A stretch of 7,081 nucleotides of DNA from Pseudomonadota bacterium (GTDB lineage Bacteria; Bdellovibrionota; Oligoflexia; Oligoflexales; Oligoflexaceae): NCBI GenBank assembly GCA_029556045.1, contig JAKQGS010000265.1, forward strand, positions 1-7,081, written 5' to 3'. The stretch's first letter is position 1; each line of letters begins with the position of its first letter. The position numbers and the translations under genes are program-made. The notes under the pieces were generated by a model that was given only the letters and a program-made list of their open reading frames with translations, made no database searches and was not told the DNA's origin. Shown here piece by piece: positions 1 through 5,911 of the stretch.

Positions 1-448
1 CGTCATTCTGCTCAGAAGTGTAGGTGGTGACAAGGTCAACTTTACGGTCATAAGCCCCAAGCCCAAATTCGAAATACATCACCCGGGCAAATAAAAACCG
101 TGTGAATAATCCGGCACTCTTCAGGGTGCTGGTCTTTTCCCGTTGGATGTATTCACTTTCCACCGAGCTACGGATCGTTTCATCCACCCGGCTGTTCTCA
201 AAGGAAAGATTCAAACCAAGGTTCATGAAATCTGCCACCACATAACCAATATATGGGTTTACGGTGGATGACAGGCTGGACGTGCGACTGTTGTCATCAT
301 CAACATCGGCCCGCAGGCCCTTGTCTTTTTGATCCACCAGGCCAAACGACGCGCCAAAGTTAAATCCCTCACGCTTGGATTTCTTGGCATAAGCCGGGCC
401 GCTGGCCAGCAAGCCTGTGAATATAAGTGTGGATATTATCCGTTTCAT
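1..448 (-). CDS. Exported outer-membrane beta-barrel-like protein (3' end outside window)
   Basis: Open frame of 149 codons starting with ATG at 446-448 and running off the left edge. It is preceded by AGAGGG seven bases upstream. Residues 1-21 form a classic Sec signal peptide: basic start MKR, a hydrophobic core rich in L and I, and a likely signal peptidase I site after AYA (residue 21). The mature part alternates polar and hydrophobic/aromatic residues in short runs, such as FNFGASFGLV, YIGYVV, LGLNLSFEN and MYFEFGLGAY. This is the pattern of transmembrane beta-strands, broken by charged loops including DVDDDNS near residue 50. It is therefore probably a small outer-membrane barrel of unknown role. 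The family cannot be named because the C-terminus, including the final aromatic-residue signal, lies outside the window. It is transcribed divergently from the protease gene. A soluble periplasmic beta-rich protein is the main alternative. Confidence 0.8.
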   Translation of the reverse strand, partial: MKRIISTLIFTGLLASGPAYAKKSKREGFNFGASFGLVDQKDKGLRADVDDDNSRTSSLSSTVNPYIGYVVADFMNLGLNLSFENSRVDETIRSSVESEYIQREKTSTLKSAGLFTRFLFARVMYFEFGLGAYDRKVDLVTTYTSEQND

Positions 449-574
449 GACCGATCCCTCTATTGTTTGCGAGCATCAACCTTTGCCTGCCATTAAGCAA
501 ATGCCAGGCCAACGAGCCGGATGCGCGATGCCACACCAATAAAATCCTATAGAATTAGGGGGCTAAGAAGAATC

Positions 575-625
575 TCAACGGAATGAACCGGGGTTATTAC
601 GGATGAAAAGTGTCAACGGGATGGT
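575..625 (+). repeat. Three degenerate direct repeats, ACGG(R)ATG core
   Basis: TCAACGGAATG (575-585) recurs as TCAACGGGATG (613-623), with 10 of 11 bases identical. A shorter related copy, ACGGATGA, sits between them at 599-606. The three ACGG cores start at 579, 599 and 617, so they are 18-20 bp apart, close to two helical turns. Direct repeats phased like this in a divergent promoter region could be binding sites for a regulator. The copies are short and chance is not excluded. Confidence 0.3.
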
Positions 626-685
626 CACTTTGTAGGGTTTAAAGACAGGGGGGGGCTCACTTCAATACAGCAACTGTTTTAGAGC

Positions 686-714
686 TAGAGACTCTGAATA
701 CACCATGCGATAAT
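686..714 (+). promoter_or_regulatory. Candidate sigma70-type promoter for the S1 protease gene
   Basis: TAGAGA (686-691, 4 of 6 to consensus) and GATAAT (709-714, 5 of 6) are separated by exactly 17 bp. Transcription would begin near 721 and leave a leader of just under 40 bases before the GTG start at 759. Spacing and position are right, but the -35 box is weak. Confidence 0.4.
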
Positions 715-758
715 GAGAGCCATGAAACCTCATTCATAAAAACAGGCAGGATACCCAA

Positions 759-2753
759 GTGAAAAATTTCTATTCCACGATCATTACATTCACGTTGGGT
801 TTGGTGAGTTTTCCAGCCTGCAAAACACTCAACGTCGGTTCTCAGACCAAAATTGTCGGCGGCTTTGATAATTCTGAATCCGTTCAGAGAGGTTTTTTCG
901 CTTCACTTATCATCGACAGGGACCTATCCAGTCAGAATATTGTAGGCATTTGCGGGGGAACTTTTATCCATGAACGCATCGTTTTGACTGCCGCCCATTG
1001 TGTACGCTCCGTCGATAAAGGATTTCACAAACAAATCGTGGTGATACCCAGGACTTCAGAAGAAGACAAAACCACTCCAATTCCTGAAATTCAAGTAATA
1101 GGGCAGGTCGTTCATGACGGTTATCCAGGCAAGGAAGGTTATGCGGAGGACGATATTGCACTACTCTTCCTGGAGGATTGGAAGCCAAGATACCCCAACA
1201 TCAAAGTAACTCCAACTTCCCTCAATACAGATCAAAATCTTGGTACCAGAAACTGGTCTAACCCAACCGTGGCAACAGCGATTGGCTTGGGTAACATGAC
1301 TTCGATTGGGACAGTCATGGCACCCGTTCCTCAAGCTGCTTTTTTAGACATAACCCCCATTGAAAGCTGCTTGGAATTGCCCGAAATTGCCGAACACAAA
1401 GATCGACTTCTGGGAAAATTTCTATGCACCGGGGGAACAGCAGAGGATGGTAAGAGCGTTTGCCTAGGCGATTCCGGCGGCCCCCTCGTGATCGAACAGG
1501 ATGGACACAATGTCTTAGTCGGCATCGTGAGTGGGGGTAGTCCTAAGGGATGTGCCCAGAAGATGTCCTTCACCCTTTACACGAATGTCGCCCATTACAC
1601 CCCGTGGATACAGGATAAGATCAGCAATTTTCTCCCGGAGCTTCAACACAAACTGCACCCGCACGATATGATGGCCCATTGCCAAAAAACATTCAGGGAG
1701 ACCACTGAAGAGAAAAAGACGTTGGATTTTGGCAGGGCCCTCATCAAAAATGAATACTTCGCCGATGATTCTGGGACGAAAGAGGCTATCGTGCAAGGTG
1801 CAACCGCGGGAGTAAACCCTCATAAACGATGCTCTATCAATAAAAATAGTGAGCTGTCACGAGAGTACTATTTCAAGGATCCCGACCCCGCATCCCCCAA
1901 ACCTCAGGAGGTCAAACTTTACGGCTATTCTGTAAACTCTCAAGAGTTGAGGCAATGGCCTGCAATCAAACAAACCAGTATGTTATTCAACTGCAGTGAC
2001 ACATCAGGGACAATCGGGTTTTTGCGGTATTATCCTTTCACAGCTGGTACATACCCATCACCTTTTGGACAAAATGCCAGTTTTCATGCTGATGGTTTTC
2101 TCATATCTGATAACAAACCCTATATGGTTGCGCATAAAGTTGCAGACACTGAAATGGCATCGGTGAATTGGAAGTCATTGTGTCAATTTAACTCCGTTCA
2201 TTTTGAATTGGGCACATCAAGCACCGATGATGCGGCCTACCTCCGCAGCTCGGGAACGGCCATCCCTCAATCCATTTTTGCGTTGCGACCGGAAGATCTC
2301 CCGCAGATCACACCCAATTTTCATATTATTATTCACAAAAAATCGGATAAATCAGGGGAAATGACCTTGGAAAACATATCCTCTGTTGATTTGTTCACCT
2401 GGAAATTAGCTTGCGCTGAAAAATTGCAGATGCAGTTTCTGGACGAAAGCGTAGCAACTCAAATTTCCCCACTTCCCGAGAAATCTGATCGACCCCTGAC
2501 CCATGAAGAAACGATCATGTATCTGAAGAAAATTTTATTACGCCCCAAAACTGATGCGTTCGTTGATTTTGGCTGGGAGTCCGAAGTTTTATTCCGTCAT
2601 CCCCAGGATAGTGGTAGCGCCATTCCTGCCAAGGGAAGCTTAAAATTTAGCTATGCGTTTCCATCCGCGACCAGCCAGCAGGGTGAGCCCATCGAACGTT
2701 CATTCAACCATTGTCGTATCAATGGGGAAGCGCCGGTCGTCAGTTATCAATAA
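759..2753 (+). CDS. Exported S1-family (chymotrypsin-fold) serine protease with long unknown C-terminal extension
   Basis: Starts at GTG, with AGGA seven bases upstream (748-751). Residues 1-21 are an export signal ending in FPAC, a lipobox-like but non-ideal site, so Cys21 may be lipidated. The peptidase domain spans about 32-290: zymogen junction K31|IVGG, His80 in LTAAHC, Asp132 in DDIALL and Ser239 in GDSGGP, so the triad is complete. The residue six before the catalytic Ser is Ser233, as in chymotrypsin/elastase, not the Asp of trypsin. Thr272 aligns with the elastase pocket position 226. It should therefore cleave after uncharged residues rather than Lys/Arg. Residues 291-664 match no family I recognise. 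They hold three cysteine pairs (308/358, 412/475, 552/652), each ending in a C-x-[IF]-N motif. The gene probably stands alone. An even cysteine count and the signal fit a disulfide-bonded, envelope or secreted enzyme. Confidence 0.93.
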   Translation: MKNFYSTIITFTLGLVSFPACKTLNVGSQTKIVGGFDNSESVQRGFFASLIIDRDLSSQNIVGICGGTFIHERIVLTAAHCVRSVDKGFHKQIVVIPRTSEEDKTTPIPEIQVIGQVVHDGYPGKEGYAEDDIALLFLEDWKPRYPNIKVTPTSLNTDQNLGTRNWSNPTVATAIGLGNMTSIGTVMAPVPQAAFLDITPIESCLELPEIAEHKDRLLGKFLCTGGTAEDGKSVCLGDSGGPLVIEQDGHNVLVGIVSGGSPKGCAQKMSFTLYTNVAHYTPWIQDKISNFLPELQHKLHPHDMMAHCQKTFRETTEEKKTLDFGRALIKNEYFADDSGTKEAIVQGATAGVNPHKRCSINKNSELSREYYFKDPDPASPKPQEVKLYGYSVNSQELRQWPAIKQTSMLFNCSDTSGTIGFLRYYPFTAGTYPSPFGQNASFHADGFLISDNKPYMVAHKVADTEMASVNWKSLCQFNSVHFELGTSSTDDAAYLRSSGTAIPQSIFALRPEDLPQITPNFHIIIHKKSDKSGEMTLENISSVDLFTWKLACAEKLQMQFLDESVATQISPLPEKSDRPLTHEETIMYLKKILLRPKTDAFVDFGWESEVLFRHPQDSGSAIPAKGSLKFSYAFPSATSQQGEPIERSFNHCRINGEAPVVSYQ

Positions 2754-2811
2754 ATCTCAGGTTGGGCTTGGCACCCTATATTGAATCCACCATAGAACCT
2801 CAAGTAACGAC

Positions 2812-2868
2812 TGAATCGCTCAAAGATATTGGGTTGCACCGTACCATTTCACTCGCAGGAGCGATTCA
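2812..2868 (+). repeat. Perfect 10-bp inverted repeat with 37-base loop
   Basis: TGAATCGCTC (2812-2821) is the exact reverse complement of GAGCGATTCA (2859-2868). As RNA it would close a 57-base element whose loop is free to form further pairs. It lies between the protease stop and the eRF1-like gene. Confidence 0.5.
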
Positions 2869-2950
2869 CGCGCGATTTTCCACCCAGCCAAAATCACACA
2901 AGACACCGGAATTACGTTTCTTTTCAGAAACACAACACATGGCACGCATA

Positions 2951-2974
2951 TTGCTCAAACTCAAGTGAGAGCAA
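2951..2974. repeat. 24-bp interrupted dyad TTGCTC..ACT..AGT..GAGCAA
   Basis: The arms TTGCTC (2951-2956) and GAGCAA (2969-2974) are exact reverse complements, and the inner ACT/AGT (2959-2961 and 2964-2966) share the same centre. Nine of twelve positions are symmetric. This shape fits a dimeric DNA-binding protein at least as well as an RNA hairpin. It is seven bases ahead of the next hairpin. Confidence 0.4.
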
Positions 2975-2980
2975 ACAATC

Positions 2981-3010
2981 ACCCGTGATGATGACACTCT
3001 CATCACGGGT
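2981..3010 (+). repeat. Perfect 11-bp stem-loop ahead of the eRF1-like gene
   Basis: ACCCGTGATGA (2981-2991) pairs exactly with TCATCACGGGT (3000-3010) around the 8-base loop TGACACTC. This is the strongest hairpin in the intergenic region. The bases after it (AAAGAGTGAC) are not a T-tract, so it is not a standard terminator on the plus strand. On the minus strand only a poor T-rich stretch follows. The loop bases CACTC (2995-2999) can pair with GAGTG at 3014-3018, which would give an H-type pseudoknot. Confidence 0.7.
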
Positions 3011-3030
3011 AAAGAGTGACTCGTTTTACC
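3008..3030 (+). promoter_or_regulatory. Inverted repeat abutting the ribosome binding site of the eRF1-like gene
   Basis: GGTAAA (3008-3013) is the reverse complement of TTTACC (3025-3030), and the inner GAGT/ACTC (3014-3017 and 3019-3022) continues the symmetry with a two-base offset. The left arm shares bases with the 3' arm of the 11-bp stem-loop, so the two structures exclude each other. The Shine-Dalgarno AAAGGA begins four bases later. The arrangement could control translation, or be an operator; neither is shown. Confidence 0.4.
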
Positions 3031-3046
3031 ACGAAAGGACCACGCT

Positions 3047-3499
3047 ATGGCCGCCCTCCATGACAAAACACTGCATCAAGATCTGGCCACCAAGTACCCC
3101 AAAGCAGGCGTATGGATTGACCATACCAAGGCGGAAGTGGTGGTTCTGCGTGGCGATGAAGTGGATATAAAAACCGTGTATAGCAACGTCGAATCCAAAC
3201 ACCGTGCGATGGGAGGTTCGTACTCTTCCAATATCAGCAGCCATATGGGCAGTGTTTCTGAGCTTAAGATGCATGAAAAGCGCGAGAATGAATTAAAACG
3301 ATTCTATGAGGATGTGACGGAAGAACTGCGTCATGCGCATCAGTTTTTTATCACCGGTCCGGATGGCGCCAAAAACGAACTAAAAAACGTTTTAAGTCAC
3401 CACCCTGATGTCCTGAAAAAAATGGTGGCGATGGAAACCAGCGCCAAATTAACCGAACCGCAATTGATCAGCCAGGTGAAACACTTCTTCCAACATTAG
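3047..3499 (+). CDS. Bacterial eRF1-domain-2-like ('host attachment'/'translational machinery') family protein
   Basis: A 150-residue soluble protein with no signal peptide. The ATG follows a strong AAAGGA with seven-base spacing. Residues 20-29 read AGVWIDHTKA, the first beta-strand signature (VWIDH-x-A) of small bacterial proteins related to domain 2 of the archaeal/eukaryotic release factor eRF1. FFITGPDGAKNEL at 100-112 is the second hallmark, a strand and turn (GP-G-AK-EL) leading into a helix. The middle (50-95) has a Ser/Gly-rich linker and then a charged helix. Length is normal for the family. Members have been proposed to act at the ribosome in rescue or quality control, but the function of this subgroup is not established and the 'host attachment' label should not be taken literally. 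It is monocistronic, with a hairpin-rich leader before it and a rho-independent terminator after it. Confidence 0.75.
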   Translation: MAALHDKTLHQDLATKYPKAGVWIDHTKAEVVVLRGDEVDIKTVYSNVESKHRAMGGSYSSNISSHMGSVSELKMHEKRENELKRFYEDVTEELRHAHQFFITGPDGAKNELKNVLSHHPDVLKKMVAMETSAKLTEPQLISQVKHFFQH

Positions 3500-3518
3500 C
3501 CGCTCGTGTCCCCCCATG

Positions 3519-3552
3519 GTCCCCGGGTCTGAATTCCCGGGGATGTCTTTTT
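3519..3552 (+). terminator. Rho-independent terminator of the eRF1-like gene
   Basis: TCCCCGGG (3520-3527) pairs with CCCGGGGA (3536-3543) around an 8-base loop, giving eight perfect G+C-rich pairs and one more G-T wobble at the base. TTTTT follows at 3548-3552 after the short gap TGTC. It starts about 20 bases after the stop codon. It works in the plus direction only, since the minus-strand side ends in G-rich sequence. Confidence 0.85.
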
Positions 3553-3586
3553 ATGAGATAACTTCGCACACAAATACATGAATTTG

Positions 3587-5191
3587 TTAATAGACCACGC
3601 CTGCGGCATCGTCCAGCACCGCCCGACCCACCTTGACCCCGTCCAGCGAAGCGCTGACGATACCGCCGGCAAATCCAGCCCCCTCCCCGGTGGGGAAAAA
3701 TCCCGGATGGCTGGCCGACTGCAGGGATTTGTCGCGGTTCATCACGATGGGGGACGAAGTTTTGGTTTCGACACCCGCTACCAGACCGCGGTCATCGAGG
3801 TAACCCCGCATCTTTTTGTCATAGTCCACGATAGCCTTTTTTAAACTTTCCACCACAAAGGTCGGCAGAATCTCATCAAGACGGCCGGGTACAATTCCCG
3901 GTTTATAACTGGAGGAGAGTTCACCGGTGGATTGACGCCCCTTGAGAAAGTCATTGAGGCGCTGGACCGGGGCCCGGTATTCACCACCGCCGGCATGAAA
4001 AGCCGCCTGCTCAATGCGGGCTTGAAAGTGCATGCCGTCCAGAGGATGGCCCCGGAAAAAATCCTCCCTCTGCACATTCACCACCACAGCCGCATTGGCA
4101 AAACCGCTGTTGCGGGCATGATAGCTCATCCCATTGATGGCCAGGTGGCCGTCCTGCGCTCCGGTTGGCAGGAGATGCCCCCCCGGACACATGCAAAAAG
4201 TCCAAATACCACGCTCTCCCTCGTGAGAGACCAGTTTATATTCCGCTGCCGGCAACAGGCGACACGTACCAAATTGGATCTGATCGATCACTTCCTGCGG
4301 ATGTTCGATGCGGGCACCGATGGCAAAGGGTTTGGGCGCAATGGCTACCCCCTTGTCAAACAGCATCTGGTAGGTTTCCCGCGCAGAATGGCCGATGGCC
4401 ACAACCAGATGATCCGTGGGGATAACATCACCGTTGTCGAGAGTCACGAGATAACGAGCTGCGGCACCACCCGACTCAAATGATACCCAGCGCCTTTGAA
4501 AGCGGTACTCGGATCCCACGCTCAGGATGTGATCCCGCATCCGCTTGGCAAGGACCATCAGATAATCCGTACCGATATGGGGGTGAGCGTCATAGAGGAT
4601 CTCGGCTGGTGCTCCAAATCGCACCCACTGCTGAAACAAATAGCGGATCAGGGGATGATTGCGACCGCAGGTCAGCTTGCCATCGGAAAATGTTCCGGCC
4701 CCACCCTCGCCGTAGCAGTAGTTGCTTTCAGCGGTAAATTCGCCGCTGCGTCGCAGTCGGTTGACCGTTCGCAGCCGTTGTTCCACCGCCTCACCACGCT
4801 CCACCACCACACAAGGTTGGCCAGCCTCCGCCAATACGTGGGCCACAAAGGTTCCGGCCGGACCGCTGCCAATAATGACCGGCTTGTGACGAAATTTAAT
4901 GCGACCAAGCTCAAGTCCCGCAAATGGATCCGCCACCGCATCCGCATGGGCGGGTTCACAGTTCTGGGAATGAAGGCGTAAGACCGCTTCTTCGTCACGA
5001 AGATCAGCCTCCACCTGATAATGATAGACGATGCGGGATTTACGGCGGGCATCGAGGGATTTTTTCAGGATGCGAAACCCCAGAACATCCTCAGAAGGAA
5101 TGTTGAGGGTTGTCGCAATCGCTTCCCGCAAGTGGTCGTCGGGATTTTCATCCACCACGGGTACGTCGACATTTTTGATGCGAAGGGCCAT
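3587..5191 (-). CDS. FAD-dependent dehydrogenase, COG2509-type
   Basis: A 534-residue cytoplasmic flavoprotein. ATG at 5189-5191 follows AAGGAG with a rather long gap of eleven bases. Residues 1-95 form a small alpha/beta domain typical of the group (MALRIKNVDVPV, then VLGFRILKKSLDAR). The Rossmann FAD site is VIIGSGPAG (105-113), with the ribose-binding acidic residue in VVVERGE (128-134). GEGGAGTFSDGKL (161-173) is a family hallmark near the flavin. VVAIGHSA (263-270), MCPGGHLLPTG (334-344) and GFFPTGEGAGFAGGI (497-511) complete the pattern; the last is the C-terminal FAD contact. Length is normal and all motifs are intact. The substrate is not known for most members of this family, so I give no reaction beyond a flavin-dependent oxidoreductase. 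It is transcribed away from the OMP-LysR pair and converges on the eRF1-like gene's terminator. Confidence 0.92.
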   Translation of the reverse strand: MALRIKNVDVPVVDENPDDHLREAIATTLNIPSEDVLGFRILKKSLDARRKSRIVYHYQVEADLRDEEAVLRLHSQNCEPAHADAVADPFAGLELGRIKFRHKPVIIGSGPAGTFVAHVLAEAGQPCVVVERGEAVEQRLRTVNRLRRSGEFTAESNYCYGEGGAGTFSDGKLTCGRNHPLIRYLFQQWVRFGAPAEILYDAHPHIGTDYLMVLAKRMRDHILSVGSEYRFQRRWVSFESGGAAARYLVTLDNGDVIPTDHLVVAIGHSARETYQMLFDKGVAIAPKPFAIGARIEHPQEVIDQIQFGTCRLLPAAEYKLVSHEGERGIWTFCMCPGGHLLPTGAQDGHLAINGMSYHARNSGFANAAVVVNVQREDFFRGHPLDGMHFQARIEQAAFHAGGGEYRAPVQRLNDFLKGRQSTGELSSSYKPGIVPGRLDEILPTFVVESLKKAIVDYDKKMRGYLDDRGLVAGVETKTSSPIVMNRDKSLQSASHPGFFPTGEGAGFAGGIVSASLDGVKVGRAVLDDAAGVVY

Positions 5192-5241
5192 GACCTAAAA
5201 AACTCCTTGGAATCCTGGTTGATGGCATCACGAAGGGATGG

Positions 5242-5256
5242 GTTGCCAGGGGCAAC
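5242..5256. repeat. Inverted repeat GTTGCC-AGG-GGCAAC
   Basis: Two exact 6-bp arms (5242-5247 and 5251-5256) around three bases. It lies just downstream of the candidate minus-strand -10 box, at the predicted start of the FAD-dehydrogenase transcript. It could act as an operator or as the first hairpin of the leader. Confidence 0.35.
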
Positions 5257-5257
5257 A

Positions 5258-5287
5258 CACATAACACAATTTGTTAATCCCTGCCAA
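5258..5287 (-). promoter_or_regulatory. Candidate promoter for the FAD-dependent dehydrogenase
   Basis: Read on the minus strand, TTGGCA (5282-5287, 5 of 6 to the -35 consensus) is followed after 18 bp by TATGTG (5258-5263), a weak -10 that does have an extended TG just before it. A small dyad TAACA-N5-TGTTA (5262-5276) sits between the boxes. The leader would be about 60 bases. It is a modest match and other starts are possible. Confidence 0.25.
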
Positions 5288-5319
5288 CGGCGCTTGTCGT
5301 TCTATTTTAACCGGCTTTA

Positions 5320-5348
5320 TTGAATAACTTCATCAAGTTATCTATACT
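5320..5348 (+). promoter_or_regulatory. Sigma70-type promoter of the OMP-LysR unit
   Basis: TTGAAT (5320-5325, 4 of 6) and TATACT (5343-5348, 5 of 6) are spaced by an ideal 17 bp. Transcription would start near 5355, giving a leader of a little over 30 bases before the ATG at 5388. This is the best promoter match in the window. Confidence 0.65.
5324..5341. promoter_or_regulatory. Perfect 18-bp operator-like dyad inside the promoter spacer
   Basis: ATAACTT (5324-5330) and AAGTTAT (5335-5341) are exact reverse complements around CATC, and they fill the gap between the -35 and -10 boxes. A protein bound here would block RNA polymerase, so the site suggests repression. Its even symmetry does not fit the T-N11-A core of a classical LysR site, so the downstream LysR protein is not the obvious ligand. 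Confidence 0.5.
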
Positions 5349-5387
5349 CCATGACAGGCATTCGAACCCCCAAACCTTGGAGGCACC

Positions 5388-5900
5388 ATGCGGTTCTACC
5401 CAGCATTCCGCGGCATCACCTTATGTTTTCTGGTCTTTTGGCTGGGAGCCTTCACCAGCCCGGCTTATGGCGCTCAAGGATGGTCGTGGAATCTCGGCTA
5501 TCAAAATCCCGCCAATGCGGACTTTGGTGTTAACTTTCTTTATATGGGATCCCGCTTTGGGTTTGAGTTGGGGATCGGCCGCCTGCACCTCGACGCCGAA
5601 GACGATGACAATGTCAATGACACCGATGACGACGATAACAGCTCACTGGCGATTGGGGGAGACATTGATCTGAAATACTTTTTTGGCGGCGGCTCCGTGC
5701 GTCCCTTCATCCAGGGAGGATTTCTTGTGGGTGTGGGGGGACAGACGGGAGATGATAGTGGATTTGGAGCTGGCACCGGCTCCGGCTTTGGCGGGCTTGG
5801 CATCATGGCTGACGCCTCATCATGGTATGTTTATGGCTCCTACAATATCGGGAGCTGGGACTATGACTTCGTGCAAGCCGGGTTGGGATTTGATCTTTAA
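5388..5900 (+). CDS. Small exported outer-membrane beta-barrel-like protein
   Basis: A 170-residue protein. ATG follows GGAGG at 5379-5383. Residues 1-28 are a signal peptide with hydrophobic core ITLCFLVFWLGAF and likely cleavage after AYG. The mature 142 residues show alternating aromatic/hydrophobic strands: WSWNLGYQN, FGVNFLYMG, FGFELGIGRLHL, DIDLKYFFG, VRPFIQGGFLVGVG, WYVYGSYNIG and FVQAGLGFDL. This is about the number expected for an 8-stranded barrel of the OmpA/opacity-protein type. The final residue is Leu rather than Phe/Tyr, although Phe is third from the end. A strongly acidic insert (residues 69-84, nine Asp among sixteen residues) should form a surface loop and could bind divalent cations. 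Residues 116-138 are Gly-rich. The LysR gene begins 11 bp later, so the two are probably co-transcribed. Function is unknown. Confidence 0.85.
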   Translation: MRFYPAFRGITLCFLVFWLGAFTSPAYGAQGWSWNLGYQNPANADFGVNFLYMGSRFGFELGIGRLHLDAEDDDNVNDTDDDDNSSLAIGGDIDLKYFFGGGSVRPFIQGGFLVGVGGQTGDDSGFGAGTGSGFGGLGIMADASSWYVYGSYNIGSWDYDFVQAGLGFDL

Positions 5901-5911
5901 GCGAGGCTGCC

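Larger units (their letters stand above)
449..758. other. Divergent intergenic region, about 310 bp, no gene
   Basis: No credible coding sequence lies here. The stretch separates the starts of a minus-strand barrel-like gene and the plus-strand protease, so it should hold promoters for both. Visible elements are a weak inverted repeat GCCTG/CAGGC (485-489 and 505-509), an AT-rich near-palindrome AATCCTATAGAATT (543-556), three degenerate ACGG(R)ATG direct repeats (579-625), a run of eight G (648-655) and a candidate protease promoter (686-714). I could not find a convincing minus-strand -35/-10 pair: TTGAGA (573-578 read on minus) has no good -10 at 16-18 bp. Confidence 0.6.
2754..3046 (+). 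other. Gene-free, hairpin-rich leader upstream of the eRF1-like gene
   Basis: Short frames cross this 293-bp stretch but none has a convincing start or composition. It contains five inverted repeats in tandem: 2812-2821/2859-2868 (10 bp, 37-base loop), 2916-2921/2926-2931 (GTTTCT/AGAAAC, 4-base loop), 2951-2956/2969-2974, 2981-2991/3000-3010 (11 bp) and 3008-3013/3025-3030. The last abuts the ribosome binding site at 3034-3039. A weak promoter candidate is TTGGCA (2768-2773) with CATAGA (2791-2796), 17 bp apart, which would place the RNA start just before the first stem. It could be a structured 5' leader, a small RNA or operator DNA. No T-run follows any stem on the plus strand, so a standard terminator for the protease is not evident. 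Confidence 0.45.

Noticed and set aside
648..655. Run of eight G as a phase-variation tract
   Set aside because: It is outside coding sequence and over 30 bases upstream of the -35 candidate, so slippage would have no clear effect on promoter spacing.
676..690. GTTTTAGAGCTAGA, identical to the first 14 bases of the Cas9 single-guide scaffold
   Set aside because: The match stops after 14 bases, there is no repeat unit, tracrRNA-like sequence or cas gene nearby, and the segment overlaps an ordinary promoter region. Chance similarity is the simplest explanation.
713..739. Eight-codon frame (MRAMKPHS) ahead of the protease start, possible leader peptide
   Set aside because: No ribosome binding site in front, it overlaps the predicted -10 and transcription start, and it contains no regulatory codon run.
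2711..2968. Plus-strand 85-codon frame after the protease stop, and other frames in 2754-3046
   Set aside because: It starts inside the protease gene in another frame, lacks a ribosome binding site and crosses inverted repeats; composition is not protein-like.
3932..4483. 183-codon plus-strand frame inside the FAD-dehydrogenase gene
   Set aside because: It is antisense to a complete, motif-rich conserved enzyme, so it is a shadow of GC-rich coding sequence.
3581..5278. AATTTGTTAAT on both sides of the FAD-dehydrogenase gene (3581-3591 and 5268-5278), and ATAACTTC at 3557 and 5324, as if target-site duplications
   Set aside because: Chance 11-base matches are expected in a window this size, the order of the two motifs differs on the two sides, and there is no integrase or transposase.
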